NCBI RefSeq assembly: GCF_015712165.1
Contig: NZ_JADPZX010000001.1
Location: forward strand, 2,170,001-2,234,000
Reading direction: 5' to 3'
Length of the DNA stretch: 64,000 nt
From: Streptomyces spinoverrucosus
GTDB lineage: Bacteria > Actinomycetota > Actinomycetes > Streptomycetales > Streptomycetaceae
Position numbers and translations under genes: made by a program. Positions 8,096 through 17,719 of the stretch are shown one piece after another (the first letter of the stretch is position 1; each line of letters starts with the position of its first letter). Below the pieces are notes generated by a model. That model searched no databases. It was not told the origin of the DNA and was given only the letters and a program-made list of their open reading frames with translations.

Positions 8096-9352
8096 CTACT
8101 CCGCCCCGGCGACCCTCCGCGCCCGCCGCCGCGCGTCGCGGATCGCCACCGCTGTGCCGGTGAGGCCCGCGGCCAGGACCGCCGCGGCCACGGCCACGTA
8201 GGTGGCCAGGCGGGCGTTGCGTTCGTCGGGGGTCTCGCCGAGTTGGAACTTCGCGGGCGTGGGGGCCTCGGCCCGGGTCAGGCCCTCCCGGGGGCTTGGG
8301 GACTCGATCGGGTGATCGTCCTCCGTCAGCGCGCGGACGGGGTCCACCACGCCCCAGCCGACCAGGCGGTCGTGGCCGGCGATGGTGCGCTCCGCCGTCT
8401 GTTCGATCTGGGCGACGATCTGGCGGGCCGTCCAGTCGGGGTGCTCGGCCTTGATCAGCGCCGCTACGCCCGCCACGTACGGCGCCGAGAAGCTCGTACC
8501 GTTGTCGGAGCAGTGGCCGCCCTGCGGGACCGTGGAGATCATGTCGACGCCGGGGGCCGCCACGTCGACGAAGTCGCCGGACTGGGAGAAGGAGGCGCGT
8601 TCGTTGTTGCGGTCGGAGGCGGCGACCGCGAGGACGCCGTCGTAGGACGCCGGGTACGTCTCCTTGACGTTCCCGCCGACGCCGTCGTTGCCGGCCGACG
8701 CCACGACGACGATTTCCTGGGCGAGGGCTTCGGCGATCGCCTGTTCCAGTTCCGGGTGGGGCTTCGCCGCGTTCGAGGTGTCCTGGGAGATGTTGATGAC
8801 CCCGGCCTTGGACGCGATGGCGTGGCGGATCGCGGCGGTCAGACCTTTCGTGTCGCCGTGGCCCTCCGCGTCGTTCTGCTGGATCGGGATGATCGTCGCC
8901 TCGGGCGCCAGGCCCACGAAGCCGGTGCCGCTCGCGGGGCGGGCCGCGATGATGCCGGCGACCTTGGTGCCGTGGCCGACGGTGTCCGTCGTGCCGTTCT
9001 CGTTGCCCCGCTCGATCGGGTCGCCGTTGTCGTCCTTGAGGTTCCTGGGCAGGAGGTTGCGGCCGGCCTTCACGTCGACCGCGTCCGTGAGCTGTGGGTT
9101 CTTCACGTCGACGCCCGTGTCGATGACCGCCACCCGCACGCCCTTGCCGGTGGACTGGCTCCACAGTTCGTCCAGCATGACGCGTTGCAAAGACCAAGGG
9201 CGGCCCGGGTACTGGCCGTTGGGGAACGTGCACTGGTCCGAGTACGGCAGCTTGTCCGCGGCCGCCGCGGGAGGTGCGAGCAGCGTGGTCGCCGTCAGCA
9301 GGGTCGCGGCCGCCACCAGCGTCGTACGAAACACTGTCACCGTCCCCCTCAC
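8096..9352 (-). CDS. mycP: Mycosin-type subtilisin serine protease, eccB-linked
   Basis: A 418-residue S8 protease with signal peptide (cleavage after AAA near residue 32), catalytic Asp78 (VIDTG), His127 (GHGTKV), Asn222 and Ser287 (GTSFSA). Two cysteines (41 and 281) could form the disulfide known in mycosins. A C-terminal membrane helix (about 383-403) and a basic RRRARR tail fix it to the membrane. Its GTG start overlaps the TGA of eccB (GTGA), matching the tight eccB-mycP linkage of ESX loci. Mycosins stabilise or process the secretion complex at the membrane. It differs strongly from the other mycosin in the window, so the two are not a recent duplication. Confidence 0.95.
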   Translation of the reverse strand: MRGTVTVFRTTLVAAATLLTATTLLAPPAAAADKLPYSDQCTFPNGQYPGRPWSLQRVMLDELWSQSTGKGVRVAVIDTGVDVKNPQLTDAVDVKAGRNLLPRNLKDDNGDPIERGNENGTTDTVGHGTKVAGIIAARPASGTGFVGLAPEATIIPIQQNDAEGHGDTKGLTAAIRHAIASKAGVINISQDTSNAAKPHPELEQAIAEALAQEIVVVASAGNDGVGGNVKETYPASYDGVLAVAASDRNNERASFSQSGDFVDVAAPGVDMISTVPQGGHCSDNGTSFSAPYVAGVAALIKAEHPDWTARQIVAQIEQTAERTIAGHDRLVGWGVVDPVRALTEDDHPIESPSPREGLTRAEAPTPAKFQLGETPDERNARLATYVAVAAAVLAAGLTGTAVAIRDARRRARRVAGAE

Positions 9353-10875
9353 GAGCCCTGCGGCTGGCGGGCCGCCGCCGTCGACAGACGTGGGCCGGTG
9401 GGCAGGAACTCCGACCAGGTGGCGGGGATCGGCGCCGGGTCGACGTCCTTGTAGCCGAGGAGGGTCTGGGCCTGCATGGCCTCCTTCTGCTGCTGCTCGC
9501 GCTGCTCGGCGGTGGTGCCGATGCCCGCGTCGTCCGTGGCGCTGTCGCCGTTGGACTGCAGGACGTAGCGCAGGCCCGTGTCGGTGACCAGGAACACCGG
9601 GCCGGTCTTCGTCGCCTCGCCCTGGAACTGGCGGTAGAGCTGGCCGGAACCCGGCGTGACGTAGGCGCTGGAGGAACCCGCGGGCAGCTTCTTGGGGAAG
9701 TCCGTGCCCGCCCAGGTGCTCAGCGTGGTGGCGCCCGTGCCGGCGTTCACTCCGCGCAGGACGTTGCAGATCGTGCTGCGGCTGCCCTTCGCGGCCGAGG
9801 CCTCGTTGACGGGGGCCGGGTCCCCGGTCGGCCAGTGGTGCTCGGTGCCGAACGGCTTGCCCGGCACGATCGCGCCGGGGCTGACCTCGCCGGCCTGACC
9901 GGCCTGGCCGAGGGGGGCGAGCTCCTCGCTGAACAGCAGGAGCTGGGCGACGAATGCGGAGACGGGGGCCACCCGGCCGGGCAGCACCACGTAGTACTGG
10001 TCCGCGTTGTTGTCCGGCGCCTTGAGCACCATGCCGACCTTGTTGGTCGCCTCGTCCAGCTGGCCTGGTGCGCCGGCCGCGTCCCCCGGCTGCGCGGTGA
10101 TGTCCGGGAAGGTGATCGGGTCACCCTGGTGCAGGGTCGCCAGCCACTCGGCGGACACCCGCTGGGGCTGCCGGCCCGAGCCGACCACGGCGCGCAGCAG
10201 CAGTTCGTCGCTCTTGTCGATGGGGTACGCCGTGCCGCCCGCGTCGACGACGTAGCGCTTGCCGTCGGGGTCCGCGACGTAGAGCAGCTCACCGCCGCTG
10301 AGGCGCCCCTTGCCGTCGGTCGCCTTCATGTCGCGGGAGGAGAGCACCAGGGCGGCCTTCTGCACGGAGTCGCCGCCGCCCGCGCTCGGCCGCTCGCAGA
10401 CCACCCAGCGCTTCACAGTGCCCGCTTCGTCCGCCGCGGGCAGGCGGTCGGGCGCGTACGGGATGCCGATGGTGACGCCGTGGGGGATCTTGCCATTGTC
10501 GAGAACGGACTCGGCGACGGTCACGACGTCGCCCCGCCCGGCCTCCAGAAGCAGCTTCGCGGAGGCCATGTTGAGGACCGGGTGGAGCTGTACCTGGCCG
10601 TCGGTCTTCAGTACGACGTAGCGCGTGGTCGACTTGTTGGCGATGATCACCTTGGCGTTGGGTTCGTCCCAGCCCTTGGGCGCGGTCGGCTTGAACATGC
10701 CCCACGCCCCGAAGACCGCCATGACGATCACCCCGACGATGACGCCGGGCAGGACCGCGCGCAGCGGTCGCGGCGCTCCCTCCTCCGAGCCGTCGGGCGA
10801 CGACTGCAGGAAGGCCGCGAGCATGCGGCGCTTCGCGAAGGTGTAGGCATTGAGCTGGTCCCGCCGAGATGCCAT
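9349..10875 (-). CDS. eccB: Type VII secretion core component EccB
   Basis: Encodes 508 residues, the usual EccB length. It begins MASRRDQLNAYTFAKRRM, a typical EccB N-terminal cytoplasmic segment, then has one membrane helix (about 40-62) and a large periplasmic region with repeated beta-rich domains. The ATG at 10875 has a GGGGAGAG ribosome site about 10 bases upstream; longer upstream frames overlap the divergent eccE gene and are not credible. EccB is a core membrane-complex subunit of type VII systems and the usual neighbour of mycosin. It is divergent from eccE across a 195-base region that should hold both promoters. Confidence 0.95.
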   Translation of the reverse strand: MASRRDQLNAYTFAKRRMLAAFLQSSPDGSEEGAPRPLRAVLPGVIVGVIVMAVFGAWGMFKPTAPKGWDEPNAKVIIANKSTTRYVVLKTDGQVQLHPVLNMASAKLLLEAGRGDVVTVAESVLDNGKIPHGVTIGIPYAPDRLPAADEAGTVKRWVVCERPSAGGGDSVQKAALVLSSRDMKATDGKGRLSGGELLYVADPDGKRYVVDAGGTAYPIDKSDELLLRAVVGSGRQPQRVSAEWLATLHQGDPITFPDITAQPGDAAGAPGQLDEATNKVGMVLKAPDNNADQYYVVLPGRVAPVSAFVAQLLLFSEELAPLGQAGQAGEVSPGAIVPGKPFGTEHHWPTGDPAPVNEASAAKGSRSTICNVLRGVNAGTGATTLSTWAGTDFPKKLPAGSSSAYVTPGSGQLYRQFQGEATKTGPVFLVTDTGLRYVLQSNGDSATDDAGIGTTAEQREQQQKEAMQAQTLLGYKDVDPAPIPATWSEFLPTGPRLSTAAARQPQGS

Positions 10876-11070
10876 CTGTGACTGTCTCTCCCCGTGTTTC
10901 GCGTGGGCCGCCCAGGGCGGGTGACGCGCTCCCCCGCCTCCGTTGTCGGACCGGCCCCCTACTATGCCTGGTATTCGAAGGGACTTGGCGAGCGGGTAGG
11001 GTGTCCGGGCCTTCAATGGCCCTGTGTGGTGCTGAAATTCAGCGAGTCGTGAGCAAAGCGGGGGGATGGA

Positions 11071-12390
11071 GTGATGGCTTCCGGGACACGCGTCCGGTCC
11101 GGCGGCCGGTCGCGGGCGGAGGGCTCCGCAGCGCCTCGGCAGGAGCCTGCGCAGCGGTCGGGCTCGTCGGGGGCGCTCCACCTCAGGGCGCGTTCGGGGC
11201 AGGCCGGGGCATTCCGGTTGCAACGCGTGGTTCTGCTGGAGGTCGCCGCCGCCGCGCTGCTCGTCGGATGGGTGATCGGCACGGTGGCCCTCGTGGTGGC
11301 GGCCGTCGTCGCCGTCTGCTTGGTGCTGGTCTCCTTCGTCCGCCGTCGCGGCCGTTCCCTGCCCGAATGGCTGGCCACGGCACGGGCGTTGCGGGCACGG
11401 CAGCGGCGGGCCGAGAGCACGCCGATACCGCCGGGCACGGAGCCGGGACTCGCGCCCGCAGTGGAGTGCGACCCGAGTCTGAGGACGTATACGTACGCCG
11501 GTCGTGACCGCCGCCCCGTCGGCATCATCGGAGACGGCACCTTCGTCACCGCCGTTTTGCAGGTGGAGGCCGATGCCACCGCGCTGCGAGCCGACCGGAA
11601 CCGACAGCCGCTGCCGCTGAGCCTGGTGTACGACGCCTTGGAGGTGGACGGGATCCGGCTGGAGTCGGCGCAGGTCGTGCTGCACACCCAGCCCGCGCCC
11701 GCGCTCCATCTGCCGCAGCAGTCCGTGGCTGTCGCCAACTACGCGCCTCTGCAGGAGCAGACGGGTGCGCCGGCCGTGCGCATCACATGGATCGCGTTGA
11801 AGCTCGATCCGGAGCTGTGCCCGGAGGCCGTGGCGGCACGCGGTGGTGGTCTGCCGGGCGCACAGAAGTGCGTCGTGCGTGCCGCCGATCAGCTCGCGAG
11901 CCGACTGACCGGAGCCGGGTTCCGGGCCACCCTCCTCGACGAGGAGCAGCTGACCGCCGCCATAGCCACCTCGTCCTGCGCCAACCCGCTGGTGACGGCG
12001 GAGGCCGGCCGTACGGAAGCACGCGAGCGGCGAACCGAGGAGTCCGGCCGGAGCTGGCGCTGCGACAACCGCAGGCACACCACGTACTGGATCCGCCGGT
12101 GGCCTTCCCCGGGAGGCCACCGGGCACCCTCTATGCCGCAGGTCATCGCCCTTATCACGGCCGTCCCCGCGCTCGCCACGACCTTCAGCCTCACCCTGAC
12201 GCGCGGCGACCGGCAGGAGGTGTCCGTGTGCGGCCATCTGCGGGTGACCGGGCGCAGCGATGACGAACTCGTCGCGGCCCGGCGGGCGTTGCAGGCCGCG
12301 GCACGACACACCGGCACTGGACTCGCCCGCCTCGACCGGGAGCAGGTGCCAGGCATGCTCGCCACTCTGCCCCTCGGAGGTGCCCGCTGA
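11071..12390 (+). CDS. eccE: Type VII secretion protein EccE
   Basis: A 439-residue protein with two adjacent membrane helices after a basic N-terminus (about residues 50-90) and then a soluble domain, the arrangement of EccE proteins, which sit at the edge of the ESX membrane complex and contact mycosin in known systems. GTG at 11071 and ATG at 11074 are both possible starts; the G-run at 11060-11065 favours the ATG by spacing. The stop overlaps the next ATG (TGATG), so the following gene is coupled to it. The family call rests on the twin N-terminal helices, the length and its place opposite eccB. Confidence 0.85.
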   Translation: MMASGTRVRSGGRSRAEGSAAPRQEPAQRSGSSGALHLRARSGQAGAFRLQRVVLLEVAAAALLVGWVIGTVALVVAAVVAVCLVLVSFVRRRGRSLPEWLATARALRARQRRAESTPIPPGTEPGLAPAVECDPSLRTYTYAGRDRRPVGIIGDGTFVTAVLQVEADATALRADRNRQPLPLSLVYDALEVDGIRLESAQVVLHTQPAPALHLPQQSVAVANYAPLQEQTGAPAVRITWIALKLDPELCPEAVAARGGGLPGAQKCVVRAADQLASRLTGAGFRATLLDEEQLTAAIATSSCANPLVTAEAGRTEARERRTEESGRSWRCDNRRHTTYWIRRWPSPGGHRAPSMPQVIALITAVPALATTFSLTLTRGDRQEVSVCGHLRVTGRSDDELVAARRALQAAARHTGTGLARLDREQVPGMLATLPLGGAR

Positions 12391-13169
12391 TGGCCATGAC
12401 CACACGAGCGGGACAGGCCACCGGCCGCGGTGAGCAGCGACCCACCGCACCCCGGCGGGCACGGGAGTTGCTGCGCAGCGGCTTCGGGCTGATCGGTCCG
12501 CGACATGCGCGGCACTTCGTGTCCGTCGACCAGCTTGACGCGCTCACACTGCCCATCGGCGACGACGGCGTCGTCATAGGGGTGGACGCGGAGAACCGGC
12601 CGGCCGTGCTGGGGCTCAACCGGCCTACCCCTTACGACGTCGTCCTCATCGGCGGCCTGTGGACCGCCCAGGTCATCGCCCTGAGAGCGGCGGCGACGGG
12701 CGCGCGCGTCGCCGTGGAGACCGGTCGTCCGCAGGCCTGGATGCAGATGGTGCATGCCATGGGCGGCGGGCAGAACGGTCTGGCGGTGTACGACGTCGGT
12801 CGAGTGCCCCCGCAGGGTACGTCGGCGGGCACGCCTGTGCTGGTGGTGCGGGACTGCGGTATGCGCCCACCACGCGGCCGGGTCGTCTCCGGGCCCTGGC
12901 AGTCGGTGCTGACTGTGTTGCCGTACCTCAGCCCCGTGGCTCCCCGGCTGGTGCGGCAGGCACGACTCGTCGGGGTGCAGCGCGTCTCCCCGGACGAGGC
13001 CGCCGAGCTGGGGCGCACGATGGCGCTGCCCCGGGCCGATGTGGACGCCCTGCCCACCCTGCCCGACGGCCTCACGCTCTGGTGCACCGACCGTGACAGG
13101 CAATACGTGATGACTCAGCCCACGGACGCCGAGATCGGATTGTTGGGTATGCCGCGAAGGATGGACTGA
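12390..13169 (+). CDS. ESX-locus hypothetical protein coupled to eccE
   Basis: Encodes 259 residues, soluble, with a nucleotide-binding-like beta-alpha stretch (PYDVVLIGGLWTAQVIALRA) and short segments such as LVVRDCGMRPP. It lacks a Walker A motif, so ATP binding is unlikely. Start and stop codons overlap with eccE (TGATG), strongly suggesting a joint role, perhaps a cytosolic partner of the EccE subunit. I do not recognise the family; the general look recalls the degenerate ATPase-like modules of EccC or EccE, which is speculation. The gene is followed by a 341-base space before the ATPase gene. Confidence 0.75.
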   Translation: MAMTTRAGQATGRGEQRPTAPRRARELLRSGFGLIGPRHARHFVSVDQLDALTLPIGDDGVVIGVDAENRPAVLGLNRPTPYDVVLIGGLWTAQVIALRAAATGARVAVETGRPQAWMQMVHAMGGGQNGLAVYDVGRVPPQGTSAGTPVLVVRDCGMRPPRGRVVSGPWQSVLTVLPYLSPVAPRLVRQARLVGVQRVSPDEAAELGRTMALPRADVDALPTLPDGLTLWCTDRDRQYVMTQPTDAEIGLLGMPRRMD

Positions 13170-13510
13170 ATCGGCTGCCGCCTGACGTGAATTGCATATT
13201 CGTGGGCGTTTGTCCCTTTGTTCCCGTCCCAACATCCGTTATCCATCGGTTTGTTCACCAGCGGGATGACCTACGGACACCCACGGGCCGAATGTGACAC
13301 CGCGGACCGGCCGTGATGGAGCGGATGGGCCTGCCGAGATGGGCGGCGTGGTGATTAGGCTGGTACCGGGCGCGACGCCAAAGCGACGGACCGGGCGTCC
13401 GCGCCCCAGGGGGAGAGCCGGTGGATCGGACGACCTCGAATCGACCAAGCCCGACAAGTAATGGTCGCCCCCGCACGGCATGACGGTGGTCGACCACACC
13501 AGGAGGAACT
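13170..13510. promoter_or_regulatory. Intergenic region upstream of the ParA-like gene
   Basis: No credible gene lies in these 341 bases. The first part (about 13185-13260) is less GC-rich than its surroundings. TAGGCT at 13356-13361 with CTGCCGA about 18 bases upstream is a weak candidate promoter. AGGAGG at 13501-13506 is the ribosome site for the GTG at 13511. Confidence 0.35.
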
Positions 13511-16500
13511 GTGAGCAGCGATCGGGACGGGATCCGCGGGGGCTGGGCCACACCCGACGAAGACCAGCCCGACGCGGAGGCCGTCGAGATGACGGGCGAG
13601 TTCACCATCGACTACGCGCCGCCTGCCTGGTACACGCAGAACGCGGCCGGGGGGTCGGGGGGTTCGGGGCACTCGGCGGATTCGGGGGCTGTTTCGTCCG
13701 ACTCTGGGACTTCTGGGGCTTTTAGGGCTTCAGAAGCTGAAGGGTCTTCTGGGTCCGTTCCCGCTTCTGCGGCTCCCTCGGCACCCACCGCCCCCTCCCC
13801 CTCCCCCTCCATGCCGGTGCCGCCGCCGCACGCGGACTTCGGGCCGCCCGCTCACCCCGCTCCGACGGCGCCTTTTGCGCCGCCCCCGCCCGTGCCGATG
13901 CCCGGAGTGCCGTTCACGCCGCCTCCGCCCGCTCCCGAGCCGGGGATTCCGTTCCCGCCGCCCGCGTCGGCGACCGGGGAGTCCGGGGGTGTGCCGAAGC
14001 TTCCCGAGGGGAGCGGGTTCGAGCCCCAGCCGCCGGTCACTCCCGCCCCTGCCCCTGCCCCTGCCCCTGCCCCTGCCCCTGCCCCTGCCCCTGCCCCTGA
14101 GGCTCCCCAAGCTCCCCAAGCTCCCCAGGCATCCGAGGGCGCCGAGTCCGGGAACGGGGACCTGGAGAGCGGCGCCACCATGCGGTTCTCCGCGGCCTCT
14201 CTGAAGCGGGAGATCGCCGACCTCGCGGCCGCGGCCGACGCGGCTGCCGAGGCCGAGGCCGATGAGCGCCCGGAGGGTGAGTCGGAGGAGACCGGCGTCA
14301 CTGAAGACAGGGACGACCACAACGACGCCCCCGCCGCCGACGCCGCCTCCGAGGCCGACGTGACCGAGCCGGAGGGCACCGAGGGGGCGGACGACACCGC
14401 TCCCGCCGACGCGGAGTCGGTCCAAGCCGCCGTTCCGGCCAAGGCGGACGCCTCCGACGCGGCGCCGCAGAACGACGCTCCCCAGGACAACGCCCACCAG
14501 ACCGACGCACCGGCCCCACCCGACGCGCCCTCGGCCTGGACTCCCCCGCCCGCCCCGCAGAGCGGAGTGCCGCCGCTGCCGCCGTCGTACCAGCCCGCGG
14601 CCCCGGCCCCCGCCGCCCAGTGGCCCGCACAGCCCCAGGCCCAACCGCAGCAGCCGCAGCCGGACCCGAGCGCGCCCCAGCCCCAGCCGGACCCGGGCGT
14701 GCCCCAGCCCCACCCCCAGCCGGACCCGAGCGCGCCCCACCCCCAGCCGACCGCCGCCGCGCAGGGCCAGCCGCCCCTGCCTCCGCAGCAGCCGCCCTTC
14801 CAGCCGCAGCCGCCGCAGCCCGCACCGGCCGCGTGGACGCCGCCGACCCAGGCACCGGCTCCCAACCCCAACACCCCGCAGGGTTACGGCTTCCCGCCCC
14901 AGAGCGCCCCCGACGCCCAGCAGGGTTACGGCTTCCCGCACCCCGGCACCCCCAACGCCCAGGGTGGCTACGGCTTCCCCCACCCCGGCACGCCCAACCC
15001 CCAGGGCGGCTACGGCTTCCCCCAGCCCCCGGCGCCCCCCGCGCCCCCGGCTGCGCAGCAGACCCCCCACCCCGACATCCCTCAGCAGCCCAACCCCCAG
15101 AACCCGCAGAACCCCCACACCCCCCAGCACCCGCAACAGCCCCCCACCGGGGCCCCGCAGGGATTCCCCCAACCCCCACACCAGCCTCAGCCCCAGCCCC
15201 ACCCCCAGGCCCACCCCCACCAGCCCCCACCCCACCCGCCGACCCCCGCCTCGGCACCGCCTGGCCGCAGCCGCTCCAGCACGACCAGCGTCAGCCCACC
15301 AACCCCGGTGCGGCGCCGCTCGGTTACACCGCGGCCGTCGAGCTGTCCTCCGACCGGCTGATCAACAAGAAGCAGAAGGCGAAGAGCGGGCGTCCGGCCG
15401 CCGTCTCCCGGTTCAAGCTGGGCGCCAAGAAGGAGGAGGCCGAGCGTCAGCAGAAGCTGCAGCTGATCCGGACGCCGGTGCTGTCCTGCTACCGCATCGC
15501 CGTGATCAGCCTCAAGGGCGGCGTCGGCAAGACCACGACCACCACCGCCCTCGGCTCCACCCTCGCCAGCGAGCGTCAGGACAAGATCCTCGCGATCGAC
15601 GCCAACCCGGACGCCGGTACGCTCGGCCGCCGCGTGCGCCGCGAGACCGGCGCCACCATCCGTGACCTCGTCCAGGCGATCCCGTACCTCAACTCGTACA
15701 TGGACATCCGGCGGTTCACTTCCCAGGCTCCCTCCGGCCTGGAGATCATCGCCAACGACGTCGACCCGGCCGTCTCGACGACCTTCAACGACGAGGACTA
15801 CCGGCGCGCGATCGACGTGCTCGGCAAGCAGTACCCGGTCATCCTCACCGACTCGGGCACCGGACTGCTCTACAGCGCCATGCGCGGTGTGCTGGACCTC
15901 GCCGACCAGCTCATCATCATCTCGACGCCGTCCGTGGACGGTGCGAGCAGCGCGAGTACGACCCTGGACTGGCTGTCCGCGCACGGGTACGCGGACCTGG
16001 TCTCGCGTTCCATCACCGTCATCTCGGGCGTCCGCGAGACCGGCAAGATGATCAAGGTCGAGGACATCGTCTCCCACTTCGAGACGCGGTGCCGGGGTGT
16101 CATCGTCGTGCCGTTCGACGAGCATCTCGCCGCCGGTGCCGAGGTCGACCTCGACATGATGCGGCCGAAGGTGCGGGAGGCGTACTTCAACCTCGCGGCC
16201 ATGGTCGCCGAGGACTTCGTGCGCCACCAGCAGATGCACGGCCTGTGGACCAGCGACGGCAACCCGCCCCCGGTCGCCGCCCCGCCCATGCCGGGCCAGC
16301 CCATCCCCGGCCAGCCACCCATGCCCGGCCAGCCGATGCAGGGGCAGCAGCCGATGCCGGGTCAGCCCATGCCTGGGCAGCCCGTGCCGGGACAGCCGAT
16401 GCCCGGCCAGCAGTACGCCCCCGGCCAGCAGCCCTACCCGCCGCAGCCGGGCCAGCCTGCCCCCTACCCCCAGCAGCCCGGCTACGGCTACCCGCAGCCC

Positions 16501-16530
16501 GGTCAGCCCGACGGGCCGCCCCAGCAGTAG
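13511..16530 (+). CDS. ParA/MinD-type ATPase with long Pro-rich N-terminus, frame broken
   Basis: Two overlapping frames together make one gene. The N-terminal part starts at GTG 13511 after AGGAGG and is a Pro/Ala-rich, acidic, low-complexity region with (AP)9 and [10 protein letters not shown] repeats. The C-terminal part, in the frame one base earlier, holds a P-loop ATPase with [11 protein letters not shown] at 15514-15546 (deviant Walker A of ParA/MinD), a later [12 protein letters not shown] segment, a DSGTG segment and a tail of MPGQP repeats. The switch must lie near 15200-15260, in C-rich sequence, and fits one missing base. Such proteins next to ESX genes may organise the secretion apparatus, which is inference. 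It could be a sequencing error, or a real inactivation separating the halves. Confidence 0.8.
14045..14098 (+). repeat. Hexanucleotide repeat (GCCCCT)9
   Basis: Nine perfect copies of GCCCCT encode nine Ala-Pro pairs in the N-terminal linker of the ATPase gene. The six-base unit can change length without breaking frame. A shorter GCTCCCCAA repeat follows at about 14102-14130. Confidence 0.95.
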
Positions 16531-16554
16531 CGAAGGGCCGTGAACACGTGAACA

Positions 16555-16591
16555 AAGGGCGGCCGGTGCCCCACAGGCACCGGCCGCCCTT
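16555..16591. terminator. Bidirectional hairpin terminator
   Basis: A perfect 16-base stem (16555-16570 with 16576-16591) and 5-base loop lie between the converging ATPase gene and ribF. Confidence 0.8.
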
Positions 16592-16616
16592 CACGTCGTA
16601 CAGGCCCATGGGCCGC

Positions 16617-17564
16617 CTACGACACCGCCCCGATCAGCTCCCGGCACTGCTTCACGTCCTCCGCCATCCGCTCCAGCAGAGCCTGGAGCGTGTCGAACTT
16701 CGCCTGCCCGCGCACGAAGGCCAGGAAGTCGACGGCGACATGCAGCCCGTACAGATCCAGCCCCACCCGGTCGATGGCGTACGCCTCCACCGTGCGCTCG
16801 GTGCCGTCGAACTGCGGGTTGGTGCCCACGGAGATCGCGGCCGGCATGGCCTCGCCCGCCACCACCAGCCACCCCGCGTACACCCCGTCGGCCGGGATCG
16901 CGGAGTGCGGCAGCGTCTCGACGTTGGCGGTGGGGAAGCCCAGCTCGCGGCCGCGCTGGGCCCCGCGTACGACGACGCCCTCGACCCGGTGCGGGCGGCC
17001 GAGGATCTCCGCGGCCCCCGCCACGTCCCCGGCGGCCACCAGCCGCCGCGTCAGCGTCGACGAGAACGGCTCGCCGCCGCCCGCCTCGCCCGACACGAAC
17101 AGGTCGACGACCTCGACCTCGAAGTCGTAGACCTTGCCCTGCTCGGCGAGGAACTCCACGTTTCCGGCGGCGCGGTGGCCGAAGCGGAAGTTGGGGCCCT
17201 CGACGACCGCCTTGGCGTGCAGCTTGTCGACCAGGACCTTGACGACGAAGTCGGCCGGCGAGAGCTTCGAGAACTCCGCCGTGAAGGGGAGGATCAGCAC
17301 CGCGTCCACGCCCAGCTCGGCCATCAGTTCGGCGCGGCGGTGGTGCGGGGCGAGCAGTGGCGGGTGGCTGCCGGGGCGGACGACCTCGCTGGGGTGCGGG
17401 TCGAAGGTGACGACGACGGCGGGTACGCCCAGCTCGCGGGCGCGGTCCACGGCGTGCCGGATGATCAGCTGGTGCCCGCGGTGGACACCGTCGTAGGAGC
17501 CGATGGTGACGACGCTGCGTCCCCAGTCCTCGGGGATGTCCTCCAAGCCACGCCAGCGCTGCAC
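16617..17564 (-). CDS. ribF: Bifunctional riboflavin kinase/FAD synthetase
   Basis: Encodes 315 residues, the usual RibF length. The N-terminal adenylyltransferase domain has GSYDGVHRGHQ (residues about 22-32, the nucleotidyltransferase HxGH-type motif), and the C-terminal flavokinase domain has GRELGFPTAN and NPQFDG, both diagnostic. It makes FMN from riboflavin and FAD from FMN. The GTG at 17564 is chosen because GAGGAG lies 8 bases upstream; longer frames run through the intergenic region. It closes the truB-containing minus-strand neighbourhood, as in many Streptomyces genomes. Confidence 0.97.
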   Translation of the reverse strand: MQRWRGLEDIPEDWGRSVVTIGSYDGVHRGHQLIIRHAVDRARELGVPAVVVTFDPHPSEVVRPGSHPPLLAPHHRRAELMAELGVDAVLILPFTAEFSKLSPADFVVKVLVDKLHAKAVVEGPNFRFGHRAAGNVEFLAEQGKVYDFEVEVVDLFVSGEAGGGEPFSSTLTRRLVAAGDVAGAAEILGRPHRVEGVVVRGAQRGRELGFPTANVETLPHSAIPADGVYAGWLVVAGEAMPAAISVGTNPQFDGTERTVEAYAIDRVGLDLYGLHVAVDFLAFVRGQAKFDTLQALLERMAEDVKQCRELIGAVS

Positions 17565-17719
17565 TGTGACCGCTCCTCGAACCCGTGTCCGTCTATGCCT
17601 CTTACGCAGGTCTAAGGGTGCCATGCCGCGAGGGTCCGGCCCGCACCGGCATGGGGGCTGTGACCGGACGCACGTGCAGCCCGCGATCACGCCTGAACCG
17701 GCCGCACCCACGGTCCCCG

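Noticed and set aside
14045..14098. Short repeats as a CRISPR array
   Set aside because: A continuous six-base unit with no spacers, in a coding frame.
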